A DNA stretch of 64,000 bases from Piper betle (GCA_033002965.1 JAURVB010004843.1:39818-103817); one strand, 5' to 3'; counted from the stretch's first letter, positions 24,432 to 37,001 are shown. Made by a program: numbers and translations. Notes: generated by a model not told the origin, from the letters alone.

Positions 24432-27400
24432 CTAGCACCCAATTCTAGTGACGCCTTGCTGCTGATTATAACCTTTTGCAACTAGTCGAGCTTTCAATCT
24501 CTCAATTGTATTGTCAGCATTGTATTTTACTTTAAAAATCCACTTGGTACCAATGATATTCGTATGTTTGTCTTTATCAACCAACTCCCATGTATCATTC
24601 TCCTCCAAAACAGCTAGTTCTTCTTGCATTGCTTTTAACCATCCAGGATGAGAAAGTGCAGCCTTGACTGAAGTAGGTTCAGAAATAGCTTCAACAGCTA
24701 TGATCAAAGCATATTTTGGATTTGGTTTGTGAATACCTGCTTTGGATCTAGTAATCATGGAGTGGCCTTCGACATTCTTGGTCTTAGAAGAAGATGGAAG
24801 TGAAGCATCACACTCTGGAATACAAGACAAACTTTTCTCTTCATTACTGACAGTTGTGGAAGGAGTTAAGTCAGGAAGATCAGATCGATTTTCTTGAACA
24901 GGTGAAGCCAATGCTTCATCTTGTCTTGTTGTGGATGATAGTATATTAGGCAAAGGAACAAAGTCTAAATAAGTATTAAAACTTGCTTGAGAGGATGAAG
25001 ATGAAGAACTATGACCTGTAACAGCAAAAGGAAAAACTTGCTCATCAAAAATCACATGTCTTGATATATGGAATCTTCTGGTCTGAGGATTATAGCACAC
25101 ATAACCCTTATAGGATGTCTTATACCCTAAGAACACACATGGATGAGATCATGGCTGAAACTTATTATTGTTGTATGCGCGAAGACATGGATAACACCTG
25201 CAGCCAAACACTCGTAAGGAAGAATAGTCAGGCTCTCTTTTGAACAATTCAAAAAATAGAGATGAATTGTTTGGCAAAACAGATGACGGCCTCCTATTGA
25301 GTACAAATACAGCAGTTTGGAAACTATATACCCAAAATTGACTTGGCACTTTGCTATGAAATAGCTGAGCTAGACCAGTCTCTACAATGGATCTGTGTCT
25401 TCTTTCAGCAACTCCACTCTGTTCAGGAGTATGAGGACATGTTACTTGATGCAAAATTCCTTTCTCAGCCAAGTATGTTTGAAGAGCATGACTTGCAAAT
25501 TCTCCCCCTCCATCAGTCTGAAGACACTTTATTTTGGCAGAAAATTGCATATCAACAAGTTTCTCAAACAGTTTGAAGATAGTAAAGAAACCAAATTTAT
25601 TGTATAATGGATAGAACCATATATAACCTAGTACAATCATCAACAAAAATGACAAAGTATCTGAATTTTTCAGTTGACAACAGAAGAGCTGGTCTCCATA
25701 GATCACAATGAATTTTATTGAAAGGCATATCAGATCTAGCATCACTATCTAAGAAAGGTAATTTGGTAGATTTTGCTAGTTGACAGCTACTACGAACAGC
25801 AGAATCAAGTTTCTCAGATGATGTTTGTATTCGTCCTTGATTCTTCAAAATTTTGAGTGTCTCAAAAGAGCAATGCCCAAGTCTACAATGCCAAAATAAA
25901 TCTGATGTCTTCCTTTGTCGATTTGAATAAAGACCAATGTGTTGTTCAGACATGATGTTGTAGATGCTGCTTGTTCGAGTGCCAGATAGAATTACTCTTC
26001 CAGACCCTCTGTCAGTTGCATGGAATCCCTCAGAGTTAAAATGAAAAACACAATTATGATCAGAGGTGAACTAACTAATGGACAGCAAATTTTGTTGTAA
26101 AGCAGGTACATGCCACATTAGTTAGTTTCACTAGTCCAGAAATAGTATATATATTAACAGAACCAATGTGTTCAATATCTAATTGTTTTCCATCACCAAT
26201 GAACACAACATTTGATTTATCATAGCACACATAATCATCAAATAAGGAGAGATTTCCAGTCATGTGAGAGGACGCACCTGAATCAGGCAACCATTGATTG
26301 ACATCATCATTCTGAGCCTGAAAAGCACTCAGAGCATGTTGAGCATGCTTAGTCTCATCAGATGACTTCTTCTCCTTGAATATAATATTTCGTTTAAAAC
26401 ACTTGAATGCAGTGTGTCCTGGTTTTTGACAAATTTGGCAAACAGTTTTAAATTTGCGTAATGCTTCTTTAAGTTCTTCATCAGACTTGACAGGCTGAAA
26501 AATAGATTTGCTTGCATCAGTATTAATAGTAAGCTTGCTTGCTAGTTTTGAGGCCAAGGAATTTGTCATAGCAGCAGGTTCAAAGCCTCGATTCTCTGAA
26601 GTGAACTTCTGACCATTTGTTTTTGCCTTTTTATACTTGTTTGCAGCAAATGCAACTTATTGTGTCACCAAATTTGAATCTTAGAGTAAAATCCTGGATT
26701 CATAGCTATGCAACATTGACAACAATTCAATATAGTTAGGTAATGGTGGCCTCAACATCATAGTAGTGAATATTTGGTAGTTTGCTCCTAAGCCATTTAG
26801 CAACCAAAAAGATTTCCTATCATCCATTAGTGGTTTGTCGATTGCAGCTAGTTCATCACAAATTGCTTTGAATTTCAGAAGGTAGTCATTGAGAGATTCA
26901 CAATTATCTCTTCGTAATGTTTCAAGCTGATGATGTAATGTTAACTCCCTATCTAGTCTTTTTGTTGAAATAATCCTTTAATGATTTCCACACATCTGCA
27001 GCTATATCCAGTCAAACAACTTGACGAAGAATTTCCTCACTCAACGATCCAATTATCCATCCCTTTATCAATTTATTAGTTCTTTTCTATGCCATAAACT
27101 CTCCATTATGAGCAATGGAATCAGAAGCGCCAATATGTAAAGGAGAAGTTATAGATCCATCAATAAAACCAATACAATTCTGTGATTCGATCAAGTTCAG
27201 GATCTAAGATTCCCATAGCAAAAAGTTCTTTGAATTCAACCGAATTGTTATAAATGAAGGAGCATGAACATGAATTGGATATGGATAACGAAGTGCATTG
27301 TTTAAAAACACAGCATTTGATGTTGATGATTGACCTGAATTTCCAAACATTGTTTGCCATTGAAGCTACAATAATAGATTAACAGGAAACCTCAACAAAT

Positions 27401-27792
27401 CAGGTAACATTGACGAAATGTTTTGATCAGAAGTACTTCCTCTTTGATTATCATGAGTGAAAGTATCAACTCGATCATTTGCCATTACTACCTTGTGTAG
27501 CCAAAATAATGCAAACAGTTCAAATAAAGCAATCTGACGAATTAAGAACTGTGAATTTGAATCAACACAAGCAGTACAGATTTGTCCCATAGAACAATAA
27601 GAGTTCAATCAGATTAGGAGAGTAAGAACGCCAAACCCTTTCAAAACTTCCTTTCTTGTGTAACTCTGATCTACCACACCAAAAAATCACCAGCGGAAGC
27701 AAAAACAATTGATTTTCACTGCGATGAAGATGCCGGCGCAGCAAAAACACAGAAGCATTTGGGAAGCAAACCCTTACTATGCTCTGATACCA
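24432..27792 (-). pseudogene. Ty1-copia gag-pol polyprotein relic, truncated in reverse transcriptase
   Basis: Minus-strand reading gives copia domains in order. A decayed gag with stops occupies about 27360-26570. Next come a CCHC zinc knuckle (CQICQKPGH...C), the protease motif DSGAS, a GAG-pre-integrase segment (LFWHCRLGHCSFETLK) and the integrase core with DDCTR, DGGGEF and EQSGVAERRHRS. The C-terminal integrase segment is RVFGCRCYP and FLGY, followed by the start of reverse transcriptase (WIFKVK, RLKARLVAKGYNQQQG). Homology stops there at about 24440; the rest of reverse transcriptase, RNase H and the 3' LTR are absent. Stops and frame changes break it into several frames. It is dead as an autonomous element. 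Gene order (integrase before reverse transcriptase) and the PBS place it in copia rather than gypsy. Confidence 0.92.
27781..27792 (-). other. Primer-binding site of the copia element
   Basis: The minus strand reads TGGTATCAGAGC directly after the LTR end, the standard plant copia primer-binding site matching the 3' end of initiator methionine tRNA. Confidence 0.9.
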
Positions 27793-27960
27793 TGTTAAGA
27801 ATTGTGTAAAAGATACTTTCAATATTGGTATTAAGCCTTTATATGTACACAATTAGGAACATTCTAGAAAGCTTGTGCAACAAGCAAAACAGAGGAAATT
27901 GACGTTACTACAGTAACACTCGAAAAACAAAAAAGTTACATTAGTTTCAATCTCTACACA
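27793..27960 (-). mobile_element. 5' LTR of the copia element (~168 bp)
   Basis: On the minus strand the LTR would begin TGTGTAGAGATTG and end TCTTAACA immediately before the primer-binding site, giving the TG...CA ends of copia LTRs. A TATA-like ACATATAAAGGC lies inside. The outer end is inferred from the TG motif, since the 3' LTR that would confirm it is missing. No second LTR copy was seen in the window. Confidence 0.65.
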
Positions 27961-27983
27961 TTCTCATCTCTAATATCTCTAAT

Positions 27984-28640
27984 AGCTTCTACTCGGAGGG
28001 ATCTTATTGGTACCCATGAAGGTTTAACTTCAAATCAGCCTTCTTCTCAAGTATGCTCTTTTTATTGATATGGGTTGTTTTATCCAAGTTGGCATTTGTA
28101 TGTGTTACATTGCCCCTCTTATTTATTTGCAGGAATAGCTGTTCATACTCAAACATCAGGTTTTTCCATAGTTTAGTTAATTTTATTTTTGAACATGCCT
28201 TTTAATGTTTTAAGGTTGAGTTATAAACATCATATTTAAAGTAGGTACTTGATGCTTTTATTATTTGCTTCTATACATGAGGCTTCTACTCGCAGGGATC
28301 TTATCGGTACTCATGAAGGTTTAACTTCAAATCAGTCTTCTTCTCGAAGTATGCTATTTTTTATTAGTATGGTATGTTTTATCCAAAATGGCATTTGTAT
28401 GCATTACATTGCCTCCTCCGTTTGTGCAGGAGTAGCTTCTCGAACCCGAATATCACGTTTTCACATAGTATACTTTGTTTCATTTTTTTAACTGGCCTTT
28501 TAATGTTCAAATATAATATAAATATCCCATTTAAAGTAGGTACTTCATGATTTCTGTTATTTGGGTCCCTCTATGTGGCTTTTACTCAAAGGGATCTTAT
28601 TGGTAGACGTGAAGGTTCAACTTCAAATCAATTTTCTTCG
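27984..28640 (+). repeat. Three tandem ~297-bp exon-plus-intron-like repeats
   Basis: The motif GGGATCTTATYGGTA...GAAGGTTYAACTTCAAATCA occurs at about 27998, 28295 and 28589. Copies 1 and 2 also share the following GTATGC, a TTTTATCCAA-TGGCATTTGTATG block and a TTTGYGCAG-GARTAGCT junction. The unit is about 297 bases and looks like a small exon (STRRDLIGTHEGLTSNQ) with its intron, duplicated twice. Confidence 0.8.
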
Positions 28641-31029
28641 AGTAATTGTGTTGCATCTGAGGGTATATCTATTGGATCAACTCCAAGAGTCGAAAAGAAA
28701 AGGACTACTGGTCGGACAACAATGATGAGGGCTTTTCAAAACTTAGCCTGGTGAAAGGGATGAAATAATGTTGAATGGAGAAGGTCAGCCTACATTTGGG
28801 CCAGTAAGCAAATTAAGCCAAGTTCTAGGTGTTGAGGCCCGTACTATTCCGGTTTCCTATAGGACATGAAAGGATGTTCCAATATTTGTCAAAGATGATT
28901 TGTATTCAAGAATTTTGGTGTGATGATATACTCTTTAATTAATTATTTTATGAATAACTATCATGATAATGGACATAGTCTCTTGTAGGAGAAATTTTCA
29001 TTTGGAGGTCAAGATTGTTCAGAATGGGTTCTTGAAACTGCCAATGGCGCATTGAAGCGAGAAATGAAAAAATTCGGGATGTGAGGGTGAAAGGCAAGTC
29101 ATTGACTGATGCTTTGCTGAACATGCTTCTAGGACATGATAAGAAGAAATGGGAAAATATATGCCTTGCATGGCAATCCGAAAAGTATAAGGTATATTTG
29201 GATTTTTGGTTTGATCTTGTCTAAGGATGATGATAACATGTCTTTTTTTCTTGTAGGAAATGCGTAATAAGTTTAAAGCTTCTCGTTCTTATTTGTATAT
29301 ACCTCATAGCCTTGGTAGCACATCGATTGCGGTTGAGAATGCTAAATCTGTACGTGTTAGTTTGAAGACTAACTCTTCTTCTTTTCTTTTCTTTTTTGTT
29401 CTTCTTATTTGAATTTTATTAACCCTATATGCATTGTTGTAGGGAAAATTTGGCATGGCTTTCTTTGAGCATATTCTCACCAAAAAGAATGGAGAAGCTC
29501 TTAGTAAATCTATTGCGAATGTTATTGTATGTTATCCTCCTTTTAATCAATAAGATAGTATTTAATGCACTATGCTATATGACATTAATATTTTCATATA
29601 TACTAATGGGTCACTTCTATGTACAAATTATAGGTAACTGCAGATGCATGCACTTCAAACTTGCCACCTACATGCACAAACGAAGATCGAGAGATGACAA
29701 ATGAAAGAAAACATGGTGGCCCGGTTTTTGGTTAAGGGAATGGACTTAATCAAAAAAGCTTAAAGATGAATTCAACTAGGAACCATGACTGTCTTCCATG
29801 GAGAAACTCGTGAATGAGTTGCAGGTGAGTGAAGCTAGGATACAAGGGCTGGAACAAAGAGTCACGATTAGAGAATCCGAATTTCAAGAAATGAAGGAGA
29901 GAGAAAGTTAAGGAGTCTAAAATTCAGGAGATGATAGGTCATATATCATTTTTATAGTCTACGGTGTTGACAGCTGCAGGATAAACCTGATGAAGAAGCT
30001 TATGCATGAGGTACAGATGTTCTTGATGATTTACATGCTGAAAAAAATTACGGTCTTCTTACATTTGATGCTTTCCAATGGTTAGTGATTAAAAAAAATG
30101 TCTAATTGGTGGTAGAACCCAAAAATTTGTAAGAAGGTATAGACAACCTTGTTATTAGACGGTGTAGTTAATGAGCTTCAGCCGTATTTCTATGGTTTTT
30201 TTTCTCAAGAACAACCTCACATGTCTTTTTAATTAGCTCATAGTTGGTTGCTTGGTTAGAATGAGGTTGGGGGCTCTCTTTGTTTTTTAGTCAAATGTGA
30301 GCTGGAACAAAGAGACCAGATTATTTGTTGCTTCATGACTATGATAAGGATGTGTGTATATATCGGAGCCGAGATGGGAAGACTGTCATTATTTGCCAGT
30401 TAATCTATTTTCTGATGAATTTGGGGAAGAATGTGAATATTGGTATCAAGTCTTTAAGCCATGTGTGAAGGATTTTGGAAGTTTATGTATGCTTTTCATG
30501 CATTTGAATTGTTGCATAACTTTTAGAAGCTACCTTTCAATTGGGCATATGCAAAATAAATTTTTTTGAAGCTACTTAACAGATTTCATATTTGTTAAGT
30601 TAGAGCTATTTTTGTGACAACTTTGGATATGTTTATTTTTATTCAAGATTCCTAATTTAATTAATTTGTTCTTGGCTGATGAGGGGCTCAAAAACGGGGT
30701 GTGCTTATTCACTTTTTTTTATCAACATGCTATTTGACATTTTTTAGTATGGGGCTATGTTTATTTTCAGTTAAATTGAATTTTTTCCTTGCATACAGAC
30801 GATGCATATGCGGTATCAAAATACGAGAGGTGCTGCATCGGAGCAGAGGCACAGAATGGTTCTTGCATGGAGTTTAAATTGACTTTTGTTTGTTAAACAT
30901 TTTAACTTGTATTGTAATTCAAGTCAGTTTGTATAATGAAGACTCATTTGTAGTTTTTTTCAAAGTGATGACCATCTGTAGTTGTTTTTGTACTCGTTAT
31001 TATTTGTTTGTCCATAATTCGTTTTCTGC

Positions 31030-31321
31030 ATTGATAACCGTGAAGATAAAGAGCTCTCCACGGTTTTAACGGTGGAGATAAGAAATATGAAAATATGAAT
31101 AATTTCTGCACCAGTTATTTCCACGGTTATAAAAAAACCAATAAACGTGGAAATTGCTAAATCTTTTTGTCTACGGTTCACTAAAACCGCAGACAAATAC
31201 TCTGCCCACGTGGCTTCTGCCACAGTTAGCTCTCTACGGTTTTGACCATACTAACTTATGGCCACGGTTTTGATATTTATCCACGGTTTTAAGCGTGGGT
31301 AAAGGTCAATTTTTTGTACTG
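31030..31321. mobile_element. CACTA-like subterminal repeat end
   Basis: The motif C(C/T)ACGGTT(T/A)T occurs at 31058, 31121, 31171 (variant), 31234, 31262 and 31281, with inverse copies between. The stretch ends TTTTTTGTACTGG at about 31309-31321. Short subterminal motif clusters next to a CAGTACAAAAAA-type terminus are characteristic of CACTA elements. The matching other end is not in the window. Confidence 0.65.
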
Positions 31322-32908
31322 GTTATGGACCTAATCCTGACCAGATAAATAGAAGATTGAATTGATCAGCTAAGCTTATACATCGTTGTCCATTGTCTTA
31401 CTCATAAAAGTGTATATATATGCAAGAGACGAGCATGCCAAGTCAACAATGGTGCAACTTGCGGTGTGCTAGATTACGTGAACCACGGATGATGCACCAT
31501 GAAAGCTTAGTTCTCTCTGCTTTGCTTCGATATGAAGAAATCAGACCATCCTCACAATTCAATGGCTCTGGCATCTCTGCCTTTTCTAGTGATGAAGGAA
31601 TCAAAAGCCGTTCTTGTACTACCATTGCATGCAGTACTCATCAACAGCCAGCTCCTTGTCAAAAAGCATATTGGCAATTTTTTTCTCATGTTATAATACA
31701 GACGGTTGTTATATAATGGACGCGCCAACCTTTGCTCTCAGCTGAATATGATCATGAGATTGATGTAACCCAGATAGTGTCCGTAGAATGGACGTGTCTA
31801 CTTTGTTGCATACGGAATCCCTTTAGAAGATTGGTGCTAACAGGACCAGATGCTGCTCCATTAGAAAAAAACATTCTCTTGACAACGATTATACACAAAT
31901 GTTTCAAAACATCTAGATATATAAAGTGAACAGTACTTCAAGAAGAAGATTTGATCAACACTCTGGACTCCATTTTCTATCCGTATAGTTACTATATATA
32001 ATACAAGAAACAGTAAAAAATTCTTAGTTCTAAACGTTAAAATGTGCACTGGCCTGAATTGCTTTATTTCTCTAATTAATTTTTGTGGGTATCTTGAAAA
32101 GTGATTTTGGTCTTTGTTTTTTCCTGGACAAGATCAGAAGCTTTTTACTTTCTAATTTATGTGTTCTTCCATCATGTTCTACATATAATAAATATGTATA
32201 TTGAACTGAAAATGTTCTCCACACATGGGAAGTCTCCGATGCCCACATTATTGCAGGAATGTCCAGCATATGCCGATACTTGATGTATAATTTTACTGGT
32301 AATTAATTATGTGCCCTTTACACATCAAAAAGTTCTCATAAATCTGAAGTTCTTGGCCGAAAATTAATCCAGAGCATTTTCATAATTTTTGAAAAGACAA
32401 CCTAAGGCCTAAAGGTTCTTTCTTCGGTGCAAATTAATACAATGAACGTTTTTTTTATACATATAAAAAGATCGTCTAGCTAGAGAATTAGTTTTTTCCG
32501 GAATAAACATTAAGGAGCATGCATCGGGACGTGTTTTCTTTTTTCTTTTTGAAGTGAACTCTAAAAAGAAGATTTATAGAATGTATTTTATGCCCATTGC
32601 ATCTGATCTACAACACCTAAACTCTATTCTTTTGAAGTGACAATAAACTGAGCTCCACCCACATTTCCAGTAATGAATTAAGGGTTTCGGATACTATTCT
32701 TAAAGCAGCTGTTACGTGATCATAGACAGAAAGAATTTGAACAAAGAAGGAACTATCGTAATTCATATTGGAACCTTGGAATATTACATTGAGATTTGTC
32801 ATGTAATAATTATCTGACGATGTCTTTTCAATAATATTAGCAAGAAGCTCCTAGTATTATCATCAAATCAATATCTTTCAAAGGGCCGGGTTCCTTATAA
32901 ATTTAGCC
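31322..32908. other. Intergenic DNA upstream of HIPP-B
   Basis: No supported gene. The frames at 31420-31716 and 31732-31929 are short, lack family resemblance and look like chance. The promoter of HIPP-B should be in the last few hundred bases. Confidence 0.4.
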
Positions 32909-33311
32909 ATGGCCACTGCACTGAGAAGAACAGTGGATTACTTTCTAGCATCCATCTTCTACAACAGCTACTCTATCTTTCCGCAACAGATCAATAGCTT
33001 CCCAAGCATGGCTAAGGGTCGGCCTCTTTCTCTGCAGGTCCATTTCTCTGGGACAATTGATTGTATATTTTCGAGTCCTTCAACCAACTATGACTAGATA
33101 GAAGAACATTTACATTATATGGGAACAAAAGATACACCCACATAAGATTATTGGAGAGATACCTATGAGTAATTACATATGATACTAATGTTTCAGACGA
33201 TTGGGTTGAAAGTGAGGATGTGCTGCTCAGGTTGTGAAAGAGTTGTCCGAGAAGCCTTGCTCAAACTCCGAGGTATGTTTATAAGTTCATTTTGATATCA
33301 TACATACATAC

Positions 33312-33354
<43 letters not shown>

Positions 33355-34269
33355 GTCAAATTTCATAATTTGGTTTTAAGTGGAACTTCAAATACAGTAC
33401 CTGAGATAAAAAATACTCTATTTACCCATATTTCATGAAATTTCAACGTGTATATACTGCTGTGGTGGCATAGGAGGTATTATTTTAGTGCATGTAACGT
33501 TGTAATTATTCTGCAGCTAGAGAAGTCCAATTTTCTTCTTGAATCAAGTAATAAAAGCTTAGAAGAAAACTCATCGAAGTCTTTATAACTGATCAGTTCA
33601 ATAACGTCCAATGTTTGAAGGTATTTATACACATTCAACATTTCCATATTTAATAAGAAAAAATAGATTTGATGATATTAATCTTTATAGTTTCACTTAC
33701 ACTCAAAATAGAAATAAATACATGCATGAAACATCTTCTAAGTGATAAAATCAACTCCATAAGCAATAAAGTCGAATCCAAGTACGTAAAAGATTGGAGG
33801 GAAATATATAGCTATGATCAATATATAATATCTGTGTTTCTTGTTCACATACTGCATGAATAATACAAGGTGGCTTTCATCATGGAGTACATGCATGTTT
33901 TAAGCTTTAAAGTTATACCCAATACATATTTAAAGTATATATATGGCAGGTGTGGATTCAGTGGAAATAGAGTTAGAACTTGAGAAGGTAACAGTAGTAG
34001 GGTATGTGGACCGGAACAAAGTGTTGAAGGCAGTGAGGAGGTCCGGCAAAAGAGCAGAGTTTTGGCCAAATCCAGACACTCCCCTCTACTTCACCTCCGC
34101 TTCCAACTACTTCAGAGACTTGAATGACTACAGAGAGAGCTACAACTATTGGAGGCATGGCTACCATGACGGAGAGAAACATGGAACTGTCCCAGTGGCG
34201 CACAGAGGGGATGACACTGTGAGCAACATGTTCAACGATGACAACGTCAATGGGTGCAAGATTATATGA
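32909..34269 (+). CDS. Heavy-metal-associated isoprenylated plant protein (HIPP-B)
   Basis: HMA-domain metal-binding protein of a different HIPP clade from HIPP-A. Exons 32909-33037, 33197-33272, 33950-34269; 174 residues. A 43-residue N-terminal extension ends GRPLSLQ, then TIGLKVRMCCSGCERVV carries the CxxC site (C53, C56). KVTVVGYVDRNKVLKAVRR and GKRAEFWPNPDTPLYFTS follow, then SYNYWRHGY and HRGDDTVSNMFNDDNVN. It ends CKII, a CaaX box with Ile last, where relatives I remember end in Met. Exon 2 is 76 bases with phases 0/1, exactly as in HIPP-A, so both derive from a common gene structure. Intron 2 (33273-33949) holds an AT microsatellite. No break is visible. Metal and partner specificity cannot be read from sequence. 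Confidence 0.92.
33314..33351. repeat. (AT)n microsatellite in HIPP-B intron 2
   Basis: About 38 bases, essentially alternating A and T, shortly after the exon 2 donor site. Confidence 0.9.
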
Positions 34270-36930
34270 TCAAGAGCACTACAATCTCTTCATATCATTT
34301 TATATGTTATGATGTGCGGTGTGTTTGGTTGTATGTCAGGGTGCTTAAGTGTACGTTGAAGTTTGTTCTGTATCTTATTTCTGTTAATTTCCTTGTACAT
34401 GTCAACATGTTGTGTGAGCGTACCATTGGAGATGTTTTGGTCAAGTAATCTTTTGAATGAACTGTTATAAGTTTCAATTTGGTTGAAATCATTATGATAG
34501 TGGAGTTAGGGTTTGGTTGGCGGTCGATTGATTATTTTGATATTTGACAACTAATCGACACAAACCATATGGGAGTCCATGCATGGGAGGTTGCACAATC
34601 AAGAAGAGAAACAATGGGCAGAGGGCGAGGAGGCCCATGGGCTTGAAAGTTCATTCAGACCCATAAATAGAAATCTAATGGCCATGGCCCAAATAGTTGT
34701 ACCGGACTAAGGAAGCCCAAACTTGCAATGAAAGGCCCATTTGAAAGCTTTAAGCCCAAGCCCACATTATTATTTAAAAAGGTAAAAGGTATAATATAAC
34801 ATAGTGGAAGGATAAAATAGATTTCTCCCATACAAGTCAAATTAGTATGAACGATAACAACTTTGGTTATATTTTTATTACATATCTTGGGAAAAAATAA
34901 ATCTTTTTAATTACAAAATTGAAGTCTTAGCACATATGACTTGTGGTCCTTGGTCCTTACATAATTGCAGAAAAAGCCAAAGAATCTCTATTTGACTGAC
35001 CTAACTCGTGCATCATGTGGGAAGAAGAAAATCTAAGTAGATTATGACTTTCGAGATGAAGTGGTTGCAACATTTGAAGGTTGAGGGCGAGTTGTGGCGC
35101 CACAAGAGTCAATTCTGAAAAGGAGACATGGGAGCTTATCTTACTAAAATTAGAAAATTGTTTTGTTTCCATTTTTTGTCCTCTCAAAATCCACCATTTC
35201 TAAAGGCATCCATATTTATTAAATTAAAGTTTTTATTTTTTGCAAAAGTAAAAAAAAGTTATTTTCTAAATATGGTGGTATCATTTAGATAGCCATCTCG
35301 AAATCTAAATCATCCTTATAATTGAATGGTACACACGAAAAGTCTCACAATTTCTCATTTTAAAAATATGTTACTCTATCATATATGTATATGAAAACTG
35401 TCTTATAATGACTTTTTATCTTGGGTTAAGAAGCCCATGTCCACGCTTTAACAAGACCCCTCTACTGTGTCTTTCACTTACAAGCTAGTTAAAAATAGAG
35501 GTGTAAACAACCCAAATTGGCTCACGAACATTTTGTGTTTGATATAGTTTGACTTAAATTCGTACTTCTTAAGTTTGTGCTCATAAAAAATATTCTGTTT
35601 GGAATGATAGTTCGTTAAATGAACATGGACTAAGGATGTTTGGTTCAGATTTGCTTTGTGCTCGACAAGGTACTCGGTTCAACTCTACTCGTACAATATT
35701 TTTAATGTCAAGTTGTTTATATAAGTTAATAACTTGTATACCAATTATTTACATGAAAATATTTCTAGTATTTAGCATTTTTCTTAATGATTTATTACTT
35801 ATTTAGTTTTATAGTAGTTGCACTTATGCTTTTCCAAAGTTACTTTTAATTTTTTCAAAACAAAATATTATAAATATAAGTTATCAAACATACTTATACT
35901 AAATTAGCCCTATATACATGACCTATACTGCATATAGTTTATATAAGTTACACTTTTTATTTTGAGTAATTTAGTTGGTCCCATAATTTGAAAATTACAT
36001 CAATAAATAAAATTATAAATAATAAGGGTAATTATAAAATTTTAACAATTCAATATTTTTTACCTTTTTTATTTTAATTATCAAAAAAATTATAATAAAA
36101 ATTAATTTCAAAATATCTATTAACTTGTACATCTTTTAAAATTTAAAAATAAGTCATTATAATGTCTAAATTTTTTTTTATAAACCTCTTACTTTTGCCC
36201 CCTACTTTTAATATATATAAATATTAATTTTATGAAACCTAATAAAAAATATTTAAATTAAATATGTAGTTCATATAAGGTATATAAGGCGTAGCTAATA
36301 TACATTTTTTCCATACTAAATTACTAATATATAGTTGTCATAGTGGCCATACTCACTAGTTCCTTAGTTAATAACTAGTTACTTTCTAATAACTAATATA
36401 TGCGGTAGTTACAAACTATTTAGTCATAGATACTTTGTACTGGTAATTGCTAAATATCAAGAACTGATACTAATGTGGGTATTATAATCAAGCGAAGTCA
36501 TTTTCAAAACATAATGTATTCTAAATTTGACTTGAAAGATCATATATGTAGTAACTATTAAATTTTATATCTTTTTCTTGTGAATTGAAAATATAAAAAA
36601 TATTTATTTTAAAATTTTATTCCTATTTCTTATGAATTGAAAATTCTTAACATAAAAATGACTTGAACTTAACGGAACCATCAAATTGCTCGGCTTGGTT
36701 TGACTTAAAACTTAATTAAACTCAAACCACACGTGATCAAATAAATATTTAGCTCAAACTCGGCTCGAAATATATAGCCCGGTAATAAACCAAGTTTGAA
36801 CAAAACTAGTTTAGAAGCAAAATGAATGTGATTAAAGTGGTGGTCGACTTGGCTGGTTGATACCCGTAATTAAAACTCAGTCCCCCAAAAGATGGGCAAA
36901 GGGTTTGGTTCACAGTTCTCTCTCCTAATC
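34270..36930. other. Intergenic DNA downstream of HIPP-B
   Basis: Very AT-rich. Starts of CTCGGC/GAGTTTGA-type repeat sequence at about 35494 (TAGAGGTGTAAACAACCC) and 36655-36800 suggest a degraded hAT-like element across 35494-36800, but its right end cannot be placed. No gene supported. Confidence 0.35.
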
Positions 36931-37001
36931 TATTTAAGGCTTCAGAGATCAGAAGAAGAAAGAGCATTTTGAAACGTTTCCCTCAAGTCTCCGTTCTCTC
37001 C

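Larger units (their letters stand above)
27961..31321 (+). pseudogene. Decayed En/Spm (CACTA)-type transposon gene
   Basis: A plus-strand, exon-like series with GT/AG junctions matches the plant Ptta/En/Spm-type transposase-associated family. KKRTTGRTTMMRAFQNLA lies near 28690. GQPTFGPVSKLSQVLGVEAR and IPVSYRT follow, where a TGA at 28867 stands where the family usually has Trp before KDVP. Next come KFSFGGQDCSEWVLETANGA, DKKKWENICLAWQSEKYK, FKASRSYLYIPHSLGS and a coiled-coil-like tail near 29800 (NELQVSEARIQGLEQR). Stops and frame shifts occur at several places. The 3' part to 31321 is non-coding and ends in subterminal repeats. The true left end is not visible because the copia LTR abuts it. 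It is dead by sequence. Family assignment is from remembered motifs. Confidence 0.65.

Noticed and set aside
35494..36800. Large hAT-like element bounded by TAGAGGTGT and CTCGGC-type sequence
   Set aside because: The right terminus and target duplication cannot be identified; it could be two separate relics.
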